A stretch of 31,769 nucleotides of DNA from a virus: positions 1-31,769 of IMG/VR virus record IMGVR_UViG_3300020172_005239. One strand, 5' to 3'. Shown here one piece after another: positions 6,818-13,627 of this stretch. A model generated the notes under the pieces. It was not told the DNA's origin. It ran no database searches and was given only the letters and a program-made list of their open reading frames with translations. Positions within the stretch are counted from its first letter, which is position 1; every line of letters begins with the position of its first letter. A program made the translations under genes and the position numbers.

Positions 6818-7744
6818 TCAAGCAGGATCCATAAAGAGAAGTTTGCTACGAAGAGCTTCAGGACCCATCTGACTCAGATAACGCCAGGCGTTCTCTGGGC
6901 TGCGGTTCATGACTTCGCTGAACTGATTCCACTGTTGCTCAGGCTGTGCACCAACCGTTGAACCGCCGGCACCAGCGGGGGGAGCGGGCATGTCGTAGCG
7001 AGGTTGGTAAGCCTCGGCTTGCTGCTGATAGCCGTAGGAGTTATCACCATCGATGTCCACGGGGACAACTTCAGTGAAGTAGCGATCAGTGTAGTTAGCC
7101 AGGTGATTGGGGTCAGTCAGGATAGTCTGCATCGCATCGTGGCGAGCAGAAAGAACATCCATTTGCTGAGCTTGCTCCACCAGAAGATCTTCCAGGGAAC
7201 AAGCGTACTGATTGAGGATACCAGGAGCCTCAATACCAAAGTGACTAACGACCTCGGCGGTTACGGGGCTTACGCTCGTTTGCGGGGCCGTAGAAGTTTG
7301 CGAGGAAGTTTGGGTCTGTGAGACGCTGGTAGGCCAGGTCTGCGCTGCCTGCTGTTCCTGGTAAGCCCAGGGTTGGGCCTGTAAATTCTGACTGCTCAGT
7401 TGAGTAGCCAGTTGCGGAGTTGCCTGGTAAGGCGACTGTTGAACCTGGCTGGGGGACTGAGAGTTCACCTGCGACAGCACCCGTTCCAGGGTACCCATCG
7501 CTGCCTCCCAGGGATTGCTGGGGGAGGATTGAGACGTTAACTGGTTGTACTGGCTGTTGGTAGAAGGGCCCGTAGCCGGTGCCACCTGCGACGGCGGTTG
7601 GGCTGTAGGTACCGAAGCTACCGCCGGGGTAGAGGTTTGCGCCACCCACTGCGGGTAGGCGGTTGAGCCCTGGTCCGAAGTTGCCGCCGGGGCTACCGCC
7701 GGGGAGACCGGGCTCGGGATCGAAGCTTGGATCTGCTGGCTCAT
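6818..7744 (-). CDS. Gln/Ser/Pro-rich scaffold-like protein overlapping the portal gene
   Basis: This encodes 308 residues if it starts at the ATG 7742-7744, or 226 if it starts at the in-frame ATG 7496-7498 (codon 83). The second start has GGGAGG five bases upstream; the first has no good site. Residues 1-165 are rich in Gln, Ser, Thr, Pro and Ala, with a helix-like patch (NPWEAAMGTLERVLSQV) around the internal Met. Residues 165-225 look folded and helical (SLEDLLVEQAQQMDVLSARH). The C-terminus (RSKLLFMDPA) is basic to hydrophobic. Position directly after the portal, disorder, Gln richness and a helical C-terminal part suit a capsid scaffold, but the family is not recognised. Its 5' end is read in the +1 frame relative to the last 84-166 codons of the portal gene. 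Confidence 0.78.
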   Translation of the reverse strand: MSQQIQASIPSPVSPAVAPAATSDQGSTAYPQWVAQTSTPAVASVPTAQPPSQVAPATGPSTNSQYNQLTSQSSPSNPWEAAMGTLERVLSQVNSQSPSQVQQSPYQATPQLATQLSSQNLQAQPWAYQEQQAAQTWPTSVSQTQTSSQTSTAPQTSVSPVTAEVVSHFGIEAPGILNQYACSLEDLLVEQAQQMDVLSARHDAMQTILTDPNHLANYTDRYFTEVVPVDIDGDNSYGYQQQAEAYQPRYDMPAPPAGAGGSTVGAQPEQQWNQFSEVMNRSPENAWRYLSQMGPEALRSKLLFMDPA

Positions 7745-9470
7745 AGCTACCCGAGTAAGTTAGTTCTTCCGCGAGGTGGTCGAATGTCCTGTAAAGGAGC
7801 GGAGTTATGTTCAGTCTAGGATCAGCCGCAAGTGGCTGATTAGGCGCAAGTGGATGCGGCGACTGCAACATCTGGCTTAATAATACCAGAAATTGTTGCA
7901 TTGCTGATTGTGTCTGTTGCACCATGCGGAAGGGGAAACCCTTCAACATTTCAGCTCGCTCAGAGTCAGTTTTTTCAGGAAAAAGGAATTTAAGAGCTTC
8001 GATGCTGTCCACACCAAGCTCTTGCAAGTTACGGACAACGATGGACTTCTGGTTTATATCGTAAGCGGTGTCTTCGTAAACATCGCCTTGATATCGGTAC
8101 GTCACTGTCCGATCTCCGTCTTCAGGGAGTCCGATAACTCCAGGAGGAACCTTATTTTCCTGTAGAGCTAGTTGAATAGTCTGAGTAACTTTTGACTCGA
8201 ACTTAGACAGCGCGTTTTGATATTTCTCAATATTCTCTTCTGTTTCTTCTTTCGGCGGCTTTGGTTCTTTGATCCCAGCAGCCGCGATAAAAGACTCACG
8301 GAAAATAATCTCTTGGTGGTAGATCATCATCTCTAGGAGACGATTAAAACCATACGCAAGGAAGCTCTTATTCTTCCGAAGAGCCGTGGCTTGGGCCCTG
8401 CCCATCAAACCTTTAATTTCCGTAGCGGTAGCGCCAGCGGAAATCGAGATTTCGTCCACGCCGCCTAAAGCAGTACGGATTTCTTCGCGCAAAAGAAGTG
8501 CGTACCGGTTCATATCCCCGTTAACGGGGTCCGGTGTCATGTAACCGACTCGGTCGGAGGGTTCAACGTTCGCGATAATACGCGGAACACGCAAACCACC
8601 GCCCATGCTCGAGCCAAAAGGCTCACTTACACGAGTCGAGGGGCTATCGACACCAGCAAAACCACTCTGGCTGCTGATTGTGGGTCGAAAAGTGCTCTGA
8701 GCGTCACTAGCTTCGACCAGATCACTCCGTGGACGTGAACTAATCAGCGTCGGATTGCCGAAAAACTCAATATTCTTGGCAATATTGCGTGTCAGCTCAT
8801 CGTGTAAGCAAATTTGTTCCATAAAAGGATCAAATTCGCCTTCACCTTCAGTACCACTCGCGTTTGGCTTGTTTAATACCTCAACAGCGGGGATAAACCC
8901 AAGATTATTAGGTCTTTTCTTAGCTGGAGTAAGTACAGCACCAGGTTCTAAGTCAAAACTGAGCTCAGTATCAGTCTCAACTTCACTAATTTCGTCTGCG
9001 GTAATCGTTAAACGCACATAACGCTTATTTTGCCCATACGAGTTACTAGGTAAGCCTAAGTTCGCGTTCTTTACCTTATAGCTATAAACAATAATGACTT
9101 CTTCTACGTTGCCGTTAACGTCGTGATAGACACGATATTGGTTTTTATTAAAGAAGTAGATCTGATATTTAAGCTTCGGGTCCGGTCGAAAGTAAAACAG
9201 GCCGCAACCGTCAATTAAGAAGTTACGAATAATCGCAGGAAAACGAATATCTAACTTATTTAACGTAATTACGTCTTCTAAAAACCGTGTACGGCTTTTA
9301 AACGTATCCTGATCACAATAAAAAGCTAAACCTTTCTTAATCATCAGCAGAGTCATCTGCTGAAGATGGCTTAAAACAACCATCGTCGAAGCTTGGTTGC
9401 TTCGATCTTGAGTGCGCGAGGCTTCTAAGATTTCAGTAAATCTTTTTCGTGTTTCGGTCGAGCTAGCCAT
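7245..9470 (-). CDS. Portal protein
   Basis: This encodes 741 residues, starting at ATG 9468-9470. It fits a tailed-phage portal: a mixed alpha/beta clip and wing region over about residues 60-300 (for example IRNFLIDGCGLFYFRPDPKL near 80-100), then a long helical stem. The stem block DEISISAGATATEIKGLMGR, followed by AQATALRKNKSFLAYGFNRL, recalls the conserved portal helix region. A charged helical segment (KEETEENIEKYQNALSKFES) follows near 410. The product is the dodecameric ring at the packaging vertex that works with the terminase. Residues from about 576 are Gly/Pro/Ser-rich and end in a basic tail (ERKPRNRRGR). This tail is encoded by DNA that also encodes the scaffold N-terminus in another frame. 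Neighbours are the small basic gene upstream and the scaffold downstream. Confidence 0.87.
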   Translation of the reverse strand: MASSTETRKRFTEILEASRTQDRSNQASTMVVLSHLQQMTLLMIKKGLAFYCDQDTFKSRTRFLEDVITLNKLDIRFPAIIRNFLIDGCGLFYFRPDPKLKYQIYFFNKNQYRVYHDVNGNVEEVIIVYSYKVKNANLGLPSNSYGQNKRYVRLTITADEISEVETDTELSFDLEPGAVLTPAKKRPNNLGFIPAVEVLNKPNASGTEGEGEFDPFMEQICLHDELTRNIAKNIEFFGNPTLISSRPRSDLVEASDAQSTFRPTISSQSGFAGVDSPSTRVSEPFGSSMGGGLRVPRIIANVEPSDRVGYMTPDPVNGDMNRYALLLREEIRTALGGVDEISISAGATATEIKGLMGRAQATALRKNKSFLAYGFNRLLEMMIYHQEIIFRESFIAAAGIKEPKPPKEETEENIEKYQNALSKFESKVTQTIQLALQENKVPPGVIGLPEDGDRTVTYRYQGDVYEDTAYDINQKSIVVRNLQELGVDSIEALKFLFPEKTDSERAEMLKGFPFRMVQQTQSAMQQFLVLLSQMLQSPHPLAPNQPLAADPRLNITPLLYRTFDHLAEELTYSGSYEPADPSFDPEPGLPGGSPGGNFGPGLNRLPAVGGANLYPGGSFGTYSPTAVAGGTGYGPFYQQPVQPVNVSILPQQSLGGSDGYPGTGAVAGELSVPQPGSTVALPGNSATGYSTEQSEFTGPTLGLPGTAGSADLAYQRLTDPNFLANFYGPANERKPRNRRGR
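7504..7509 (-). promoter_or_regulatory. Strong internal ribosome-binding site for the scaffold
   Basis: GGGAGG on the minus strand lies inside the portal gene, 5 nt before the ATG at 7496-7498. It is the best Shine-Dalgarno match near the scaffold gene and argues for this start, or for two scaffold forms made from two starts. Confidence 0.5.
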
Positions 9471-9502
9471 TTATACGCACAAATAGGGTGACCCAAAAAG
9501 GA

Positions 9503-9661
9503 TCATTTACGGAAAGCGCCTTCCTTTGCCTTACGGGCTTTAGCCACAGCTCGCTTACGCGTGGCGGAACCACCGGTAACTTCTTGGCCACTGGGAGCTT
9601 TTTTAGCTTCCCTATCGGCTGCGAACTTCTTCAGAAGTTCCGCAGGCATGTTATTCGCCAT
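9503..9661 (-). CDS. 52-residue basic protein
   Basis: ATG at 9659-9661 and TGA at 9503-9505 give 52 residues. It overlaps the end of the GT17-like gene by 11 nt and lies 32 nt before the portal start, so it fills the gap exactly. The sequence is Lys/Ala/Arg-rich and helical (MPAELLKKFAADREAKK, then TRKRAVAKARKAKEGAFRK). The net charge is strongly positive. It could be a small nucleic-acid-binding protein or an internal head protein. The family is not recognised. The overlapping plus-strand frame here has no supporting features. Confidence 0.6.
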   Translation of the reverse strand: MANNMPAELLKKFAADREAKKAPSGQEVTGGSATRKRAVAKARKAKEGAFRK

Positions 9662-10466
9662 CGGGAAGAAGATAGTTTTTGACTCTTTCCAGTTTAACCG
9701 CTTCCTCGGGTAAATCTCCGATGGAATAGTAGGTAATCAAATGATCCTCACGACCCAACATATCTGTACTACCCTCACTAGGCTCAAACTCATCACATAA
9801 CTTCTGAACCTCTGGTTTATCCCAAATATAATACTCAGCTATAGACCGCAGCTTTGTACGGCGTTTATCGGAATCACCCATCCAGCTTAAGTGCCAACCC
9901 GCATCGCGATTACCGAAATAAAGATTATTTTGACTAGCACGCATAGAAGATAACGTACCTAACTCCTTTAACTGCTTAACAGTGCTTACAACGCCACAGC
10001 GCCAATCAAACAGCTCTCCTTCTGGGGAGACGAGCTGACGATCAGCTCGGCCGTAGTGCATAGACATACTCAAACGCACTATTTTATCCGTATTATTTTT
10101 CACTGCTTCCAATAACTCGGGAAACTTCTTAGGGTTAGCTATCTCGTCGCAATCAGAACATATAAAAACAGTGTCGTCAGGCATCATGTGGAGGCCGACG
10201 CCTAGAGCGTCACGCTGACCCCGCTCTCTAATCCAAGGATCAGGGGCTTCCTGACAGGAAGGAAGCTCAACATGAAGCACCTGAATTTTATCTTCGTTGA
10301 GGCCGAGCTCACGAATGGTGTCTAAGCAAGTAAAAGGCTTCTCTTCCCCACGATGCGTTCTATTTGCATCGGTGATCAAGAAGCCGTCAACGTGATCTTC
10401 TAATGTCTTAATTCGTAACTCAAGAATTTCCCGCTCGTTGAAATAGGGGAAAGCGTCAATAAGCAC
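9651..10466 (-). CDS. Glycosyltransferase family 17-like protein
   Basis: This encodes 271 residues from GTG at 10464-10466; an in-frame TAA lies 9 nt upstream and no better start exists. The N-terminus DAFPYFNEREILELRIKTL (residues 4-22) and the following VDGFLITDANRTHRGEEKPF are the hallmark of GT17, the family of beta-1,4-N-acetylglucosaminyltransferases related to animal MGAT3. SDCDEI at 104-109 supplies the acidic metal-binding motif. There is no signal peptide or membrane anchor, so it would act in the host cytoplasm on a nucleotide sugar. The acceptor is unknown: virion protein, host glycan or another phage sugar. It sits directly upstream of the portal genes in the same direction, an unusual place for a sugar gene, and so is probably expressed late with virion genes. 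Confidence 0.82.
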   Translation of the reverse strand: MLIDAFPYFNEREILELRIKTLEDHVDGFLITDANRTHRGEEKPFTCLDTIRELGLNEDKIQVLHVELPSCQEAPDPWIRERGQRDALGVGLHMMPDDTVFICSDCDEIANPKKFPELLEAVKNNTDKIVRLSMSMHYGRADRQLVSPEGELFDWRCGVVSTVKQLKELGTLSSMRASQNNLYFGNRDAGWHLSWMGDSDKRRTKLRSIAEYYIWDKPEVQKLCDEFEPSEGSTDMLGREDHLITYYSIGDLPEEAVKLERVKNYLLPDGE

Positions 10467-10496
10467 TAGAGTTTACGGAGCTAGCAATATGGTAGC

Positions 10497-10790
10497 TCAG
10501 TCTCGCTCCTGCAGGTACTTCGCAACCTTGTGTTTAGCACGCATTAAAGAGTTGCCGTTGCTCTGCTCTAAAATGCTGCCGCCGTCAGGCTCCATTCCAG
10601 TGTACTGCTCAGATGGAGGAGCAGGTGCCTGTGGCTGAGGCGAGTAGTTATAGTCAGTCTCCTCGTCATTTAAAATCTGAGCAAATGCGCTTGAAGAAGG
10701 TGCATTAGCTTGCCGCTGCGCATCAGCAGCCTGCATATTCATTTGGTATGCTTTAGCAAAACCAAAACCAGCTCGTGCGTAAGGGTCCAT
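10497..10790 (-). CDS. Hypothetical protein, 97 residues, coupled to upstream gene
   Basis: ATG at 10788-10790 overlaps the TGA of the gene upstream by one base (TGATG), so translation is probably coupled. The N-terminal half is Ala/Gln/Met-rich and helical (ARAGFGFAKAYQMNMQAADA, residues 5-24). The middle is Pro/Gln-rich (NYSPQPQAPAPPSEQYTG), and the tail is basic and helical (LMRAKHKVAKYLQERD). The order of a glycine-containing helix, a proline-rich linker and a charged helix resembles several other small proteins in this window that may be internal virion parts. No family is recognised. Confidence 0.65.
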   Translation of the reverse strand: MDPYARAGFGFAKAYQMNMQAADAQRQANAPSSSAFAQILNDEETDYNYSPQPQAPAPPSEQYTGMEPDGGSILEQSNGNSLMRAKHKVAKYLQERD

Positions 10791-11074
10791 CAGAAAAGAA
10801 CAAAAACGCCGTTAACACTACCGCTAATCATAGCAGTACAGGCTAGTGGTATTAAAGTGTTGCCTTCTAAGTTAACTGCTGTGGCGTGCTGGCCTGGAGC
10901 ATCAGAAAGCTCAACAGTCAAATAATCTTTGCTTGAGGTTGCCTTACCCTCGATGTAGATAGCACGACAGGTAGCAAAGTTTTTACGACCTTGAGCAGGA
11001 GCCCAACCAAATCCACTCGCGTAAGGCAACGCAGCAGATTGTCCGTATACAGATCCGAAAGCGCGGATATCCAT
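10790..11074 (-). CDS. Small beta-rich virion protein, spike-base-like
   Basis: This encodes 94 residues with ATG at 11072-11074. The pattern CRAIYIEG, then a polar loop, DYLTVELSDAP, a loop, AVNLEGNTLIPLACTAMIS and a hydrophobic C-terminal strand (VNGVFVLF) resembles a widespread small phage family. In that family a Cys-Arg-Ala-hydrophobic strand is followed by a 'G-T-hydrophobic-P' turn, as in spike-base proteins of gene transfer agents and siphophages. That would place it on the virion surface at the tail tip or head. The similarity is by eye only. It is translationally coupled to the following 97-residue gene. Confidence 0.55.
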   Translation of the reverse strand: MDIRAFGSVYGQSAALPYASGFGWAPAQGRKNFATCRAIYIEGKATSSKDYLTVELSDAPGQHATAVNLEGNTLIPLACTAMISGSVNGVFVLF

Positions 11075-11098
11075 TCGAAAAGATTATTTTGTTCTAGT

Positions 11099-11392
11099 TT
11101 AACGTGGCTGCTCGTTTTTCTCTAGATAATTAATCAGTCTGTCCAAGTACCACCGAGCTTTTTTTAGGTCTTCCAATCCGTTCTTATGTCTCTCACGAGA
11201 CACATACTTCAGAACGTTTAATTTATAACCACCGCGAATTTCTTCCTCCGTCAGGCACGACTCCATGTAATCGATGGTCTCGATTGTTCCGTGAGTGTAG
11301 TGATGGGGATGGTTAACAGGATCAGCAGCAGAGTCCACAGTGATGAACTGTGGGTCTGTGTTAGATCGATCAAAACTGCTTGATTGCATCAT
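11099..11392 (-). CDS. DUF3310 family protein
   Basis: This encodes 97 residues with tandem ATGs at 11387-11392. The core PVNHPHHYTHGTIETIDYME (residues 25-44), then LNVLKYVSRERHKNGLEDLK and KARWYLDRLINYLE, is the DUF3310 signature: Asn-His-Pro-x-His-Tyr, Gly-x-Ile-Glu, and the Lys-Tyr...Lys-Asn-Gly block. DUF3310 proteins are very common in phages, sometimes called nucleotide-kinase-like, but their biochemical role is not established to my knowledge. The protein is soluble and has no metal cluster. It usually sits among nucleotide or early genes, so its place inside a virion module is mildly unusual. Confidence 0.9.
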   Translation of the reverse strand: MMQSSSFDRSNTDPQFITVDSAADPVNHPHHYTHGTIETIDYMESCLTEEEIRGGYKLNVLKYVSRERHKNGLEDLKKARWYLDRLINYLEKNEQPR

Positions 11393-11444
11393 AGGTAAGA
11401 CCTAGAGGTACAGCAGTTTACGGTGACTTATCGGTAGAAACTGA

Positions 11445-12650
11445 TTATTTATTTTTACCGCCACCACCTTTGCCGCCACCACCTTTGCCGCCACCTTGAC
11501 CACCACCTTGGCCGCCACCTTGACCACCACCTTGGCCGCCACCTTGACCACCACCTTGGCCGCCACCTTGACCACCACCTTGGCCGCCTCCACCGCCACC
11601 CTGGCCGCCGCCGGATAAAACACTCCGAGGAACAACAATCGGACTAGTGGTAGTTATTGCAGGCTGACCTCCTTGATCTTTAGTTGAAGGAGTCGCGGGC
11701 TTAGTGGTAGTACTAAAACCTGCGTAAGCTGACCCCTGATTGAGTCTTAAACCTTGCATAGGAGCCAGTGCTTTTGCAGCTGCGCTAAACGGAGTGGCGG
11801 AGATTTTTCCACTCGTGAAGGCGTTAACTAAACCAGCTCCCATCGCAACATTTTTATTCTGTGCACTCGCCATCACTTGCGCAACACTACGCCCTTGAGA
11901 TTTGGCGATGCTCTCAGCTTCTTTCTTACTGAGCACAGGGCCAGCGCCAGCAAGTGCTTTAACTTTCTGACCTGCTAAACGAACAGTTGGCTCAGTGGTA
12001 CCAGGCGTAGAAGTAGTATCTGTAGTGGTAGTAGTTTGCGTCGGTTGAGTAGCTCCACCCTCACCCACAGTGGCAGCAGACGACGGGAGGAAGCCAGGGA
12101 ATTTAACATCACCAGCCATCATCTCATCGTAAAGACCACCTTTGCCAGGCTTATTACCCTCACCTAGTAATCCAGTATTTTGAGTAATCCAATCTTTCAG
12201 ATATTCTTTCGGTACTCCAGCTTCAAGATTCCTGAAATAATCTTGATGACCAAATAAGGTAGAACTCTGGCCCTTAGATACATCAACGTTATACGTCTTC
12301 TTGGCCTCTTGCTCAGGCTCAAAACGAGGCATATTGATTGTTATGTTTTGACCGCCACCAAGGGGAGCTGGTTGCGGAGCAGCACTAGGTGTGGGTAGTA
12401 CTTCCGTGGGAGCAGTCAAGCTAAAAGTTGTTTCCTGCGCAGGAGTTTTCGGTGTTTCATACGTCAAAGTCCCAGGGCTACGACCCTTTAAAAAACTAGT
12501 AACTTCAAACGAAGGCACTAAACCGCCGAAACTAGTAGCTTCTCCTTCCCCTTCCTCAAACAACCCACTAAGATCAAGACCGAATAGAGTACCGGCCTTG
12601 CGCAGCACATCAAAACGTTGCTTATCGGATGCGCTAGGAGTTGCAGTCAT
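11445..12650 (-). CDS. Pro/Thr-rich protein with a Gly-Gln repeat tail
   Basis: This encodes 401 residues with ATG at 12648-12650. Residues 1-110 are Pro/Thr/Ser-rich. Residues 120-200 look partly folded (STLFGHQDYFRNLEAGVPKE, then YLKDWITQNTGLLGEG). A helical Ala/Lys segment (GAGPVLSKKEAESIAKSQGR) with a QVMASAQNKN patch follows near 235-270. The last 55 residues are Gly-Gln repeats ending GGGKGGGGKNK. The tail is encoded by exact 24-bp tandem repeats and can probably change length by slippage. The family is unknown. Location between terminase and portal, size and low complexity suggest a virion protein, possibly with a flexible surface tail. The neighbouring same-strand frame giving Ala/Lys/Val repeats is a by-product of the repeat. 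Confidence 0.7.
   Translation of the reverse strand: MTATPSASDKQRFDVLRKAGTLFGLDLSGLFEEGEGEATSFGGLVPSFEVTSFLKGRSPGTLTYETPKTPAQETTFSLTAPTEVLPTPSAAPQPAPLGGGQNITINMPRFEPEQEAKKTYNVDVSKGQSSTLFGHQDYFRNLEAGVPKEYLKDWITQNTGLLGEGNKPGKGGLYDEMMAGDVKFPGFLPSSAATVGEGGATQPTQTTTTTDTTSTPGTTEPTVRLAGQKVKALAGAGPVLSKKEAESIAKSQGRSVAQVMASAQNKNVAMGAGLVNAFTSGKISATPFSAAAKALAPMQGLRLNQGSAYAGFSTTTKPATPSTKDQGGQPAITTTSPIVVPRSVLSGGGQGGGGGGQGGGQGGGQGGGQGGGQGGGQGGGQGGGQGGGKGGGGKGGGGKNK
11488..11583 (-). repeat. Four exact 24-bp tandem repeats in the coding sequence
   Basis: The unit CCGCCACCTTGACCACCACC plus TTGG (plus-strand sense) is present in four perfect copies at 11488, 11512, 11536 and 11560. Degenerate Gly-codon copies lie on both sides. 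Each copy encodes eight residues of Gly/Gln repeat on the minus strand, so copy-number change keeps the frame. Confidence 0.95.
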
Positions 12651-12745
12651 AGTAAAAAGCCGGAACGCTTAGCCGAAACCAGTCTCTATCACACCAGTAT
12701 AACCGCAACCCCTAGACGAATTTAAAGTTCGTCAACTAAGTAGGA

Positions 12746-13627
12746 CTAGTAAACATCAAACATTTCCGATAAATCCAAGACACTACCTTCTTTTTCCAGG
12801 CACTTACTGTACTTAGTATCGCAGTGCTCAACTAAACCGCACGGGGCTATGTGTACCTTATTGCCCGCTTTAACCACAGGTATTACGCGGCGGTGCTCCC
12901 CTCCTGCAGACGGTTTTTCAAAAGCAAGTCCCATAGAACTGCGGTCAGCTAGCGGCCAGCAACGAAACTGAGTTAGCTCAAAACTTCTTACAGGATCAAA
13001 GCTTGTAGATATTATGTAACGCTCTGCCATTTCCTGATCAAGAATCATCATTCCCATATAGGGATTGCCAAGAGACACGAAACCAATAAACCAGTCGTCG
13101 CGAGGGGCGAGATAAGTAGCAACTTTATAAGGGCGGTCCCCCCAAACACTTTCAGTTAACCTGTTTAGTTTCCATACCCGATGGTTGTCAAAAGGAACCA
13201 TTTTTGATTTGTAAGACTCATATCTACAAAAACCAGGCTCTAGGTTTAACTTCTTGAGCTTATCTTTATATAAAAACCAATAGATAAAGTTTTCACTATT
13301 AAAGACCATATCATTCTCTGTATACACATAGAAGTCGTAGTATTTGTTGATTACAGCTTCTCGAAGCAACCCTTTATGAGCCCACGTAAGAGAAAAACCC
13401 TCCCACTCAGCAGACGCAACAACAATGCTCAAGTTGTTAAAACTTACGTTAGGTTCCAGCAGATCCACTAACTCGGATTTGTCACCCTCGTGCTCTGCGT
13501 CTATATAGATAAAAACATCTTTAACACCAGGTATCTCTTCGTATCCGTGGAGCGTTTTCAGTAGTGCATCGAACCGCGAAAGTGGATCGTGTGCTGTGAC
13601 AATAATGAGAAATTTATAGTCGTTCAT
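12746..13627 (-). CDS. GT-A-type glycosyltransferase
   Basis: This encodes 293 residues. Its ATG at 13625-13627 shares a base with the terminase TAA (TAATG), so the two are translationally coupled. The N-terminus FLIIVTAHDPLSRFDALLKT (residues 6-25) is a Rossmann-like beta-strand and loop as in GT-A enzymes. VFIYIDAEHEGD follows near 38-49. YTENDMVF at 102-109 is the expected acidic metal/nucleotide-sugar motif at the end of a strand. The C-terminal part has a conserved-looking WFIGFVSLGNPYMG block and several cysteines near the end. There is no transmembrane segment. The substrate is unknown. Direct coupling to the terminase means it is made with late packaging genes. I am fairly sure of the fold and unsure of the CAZy family. 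Confidence 0.72.
   Translation of the reverse strand: MNDYKFLIIVTAHDPLSRFDALLKTLHGYEEIPGVKDVFIYIDAEHEGDKSELVDLLEPNVSFNNLSIVVASAEWEGFSLTWAHKGLLREAVINKYYDFYVYTENDMVFNSENFIYWFLYKDKLKKLNLEPGFCRYESYKSKMVPFDNHRVWKLNRLTESVWGDRPYKVATYLAPRDDWFIGFVSLGNPYMGMMILDQEMAERYIISTSFDPVRSFELTQFRCWPLADRSSMGLAFEKPSAGGEHRRVIPVVKAGNKVHIAPCGLVEHCDTKYSKCLEKEGSVLDLSEMFDVY

Noticed and set aside
11488-11583. Possible CRISPR or iteron array
   Set aside because: The repeats are head to tail without spacers and keep a protein reading frame, so they are coding repeats.
11402-11638. Ala/Lys/Val-repeat frame on the minus strand
   Set aside because: It is an alternative reading of the same 24-bp Gly-codon repeats; the Gly/Gln frame continues into a 401-residue protein.
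12715-12733. GACGAA/TTCGTC inverted repeat as a terminator
   Set aside because: A 6-bp stem with 7-nt loop lies past the glycosyltransferase stop, but no U-tract follows on the minus strand.
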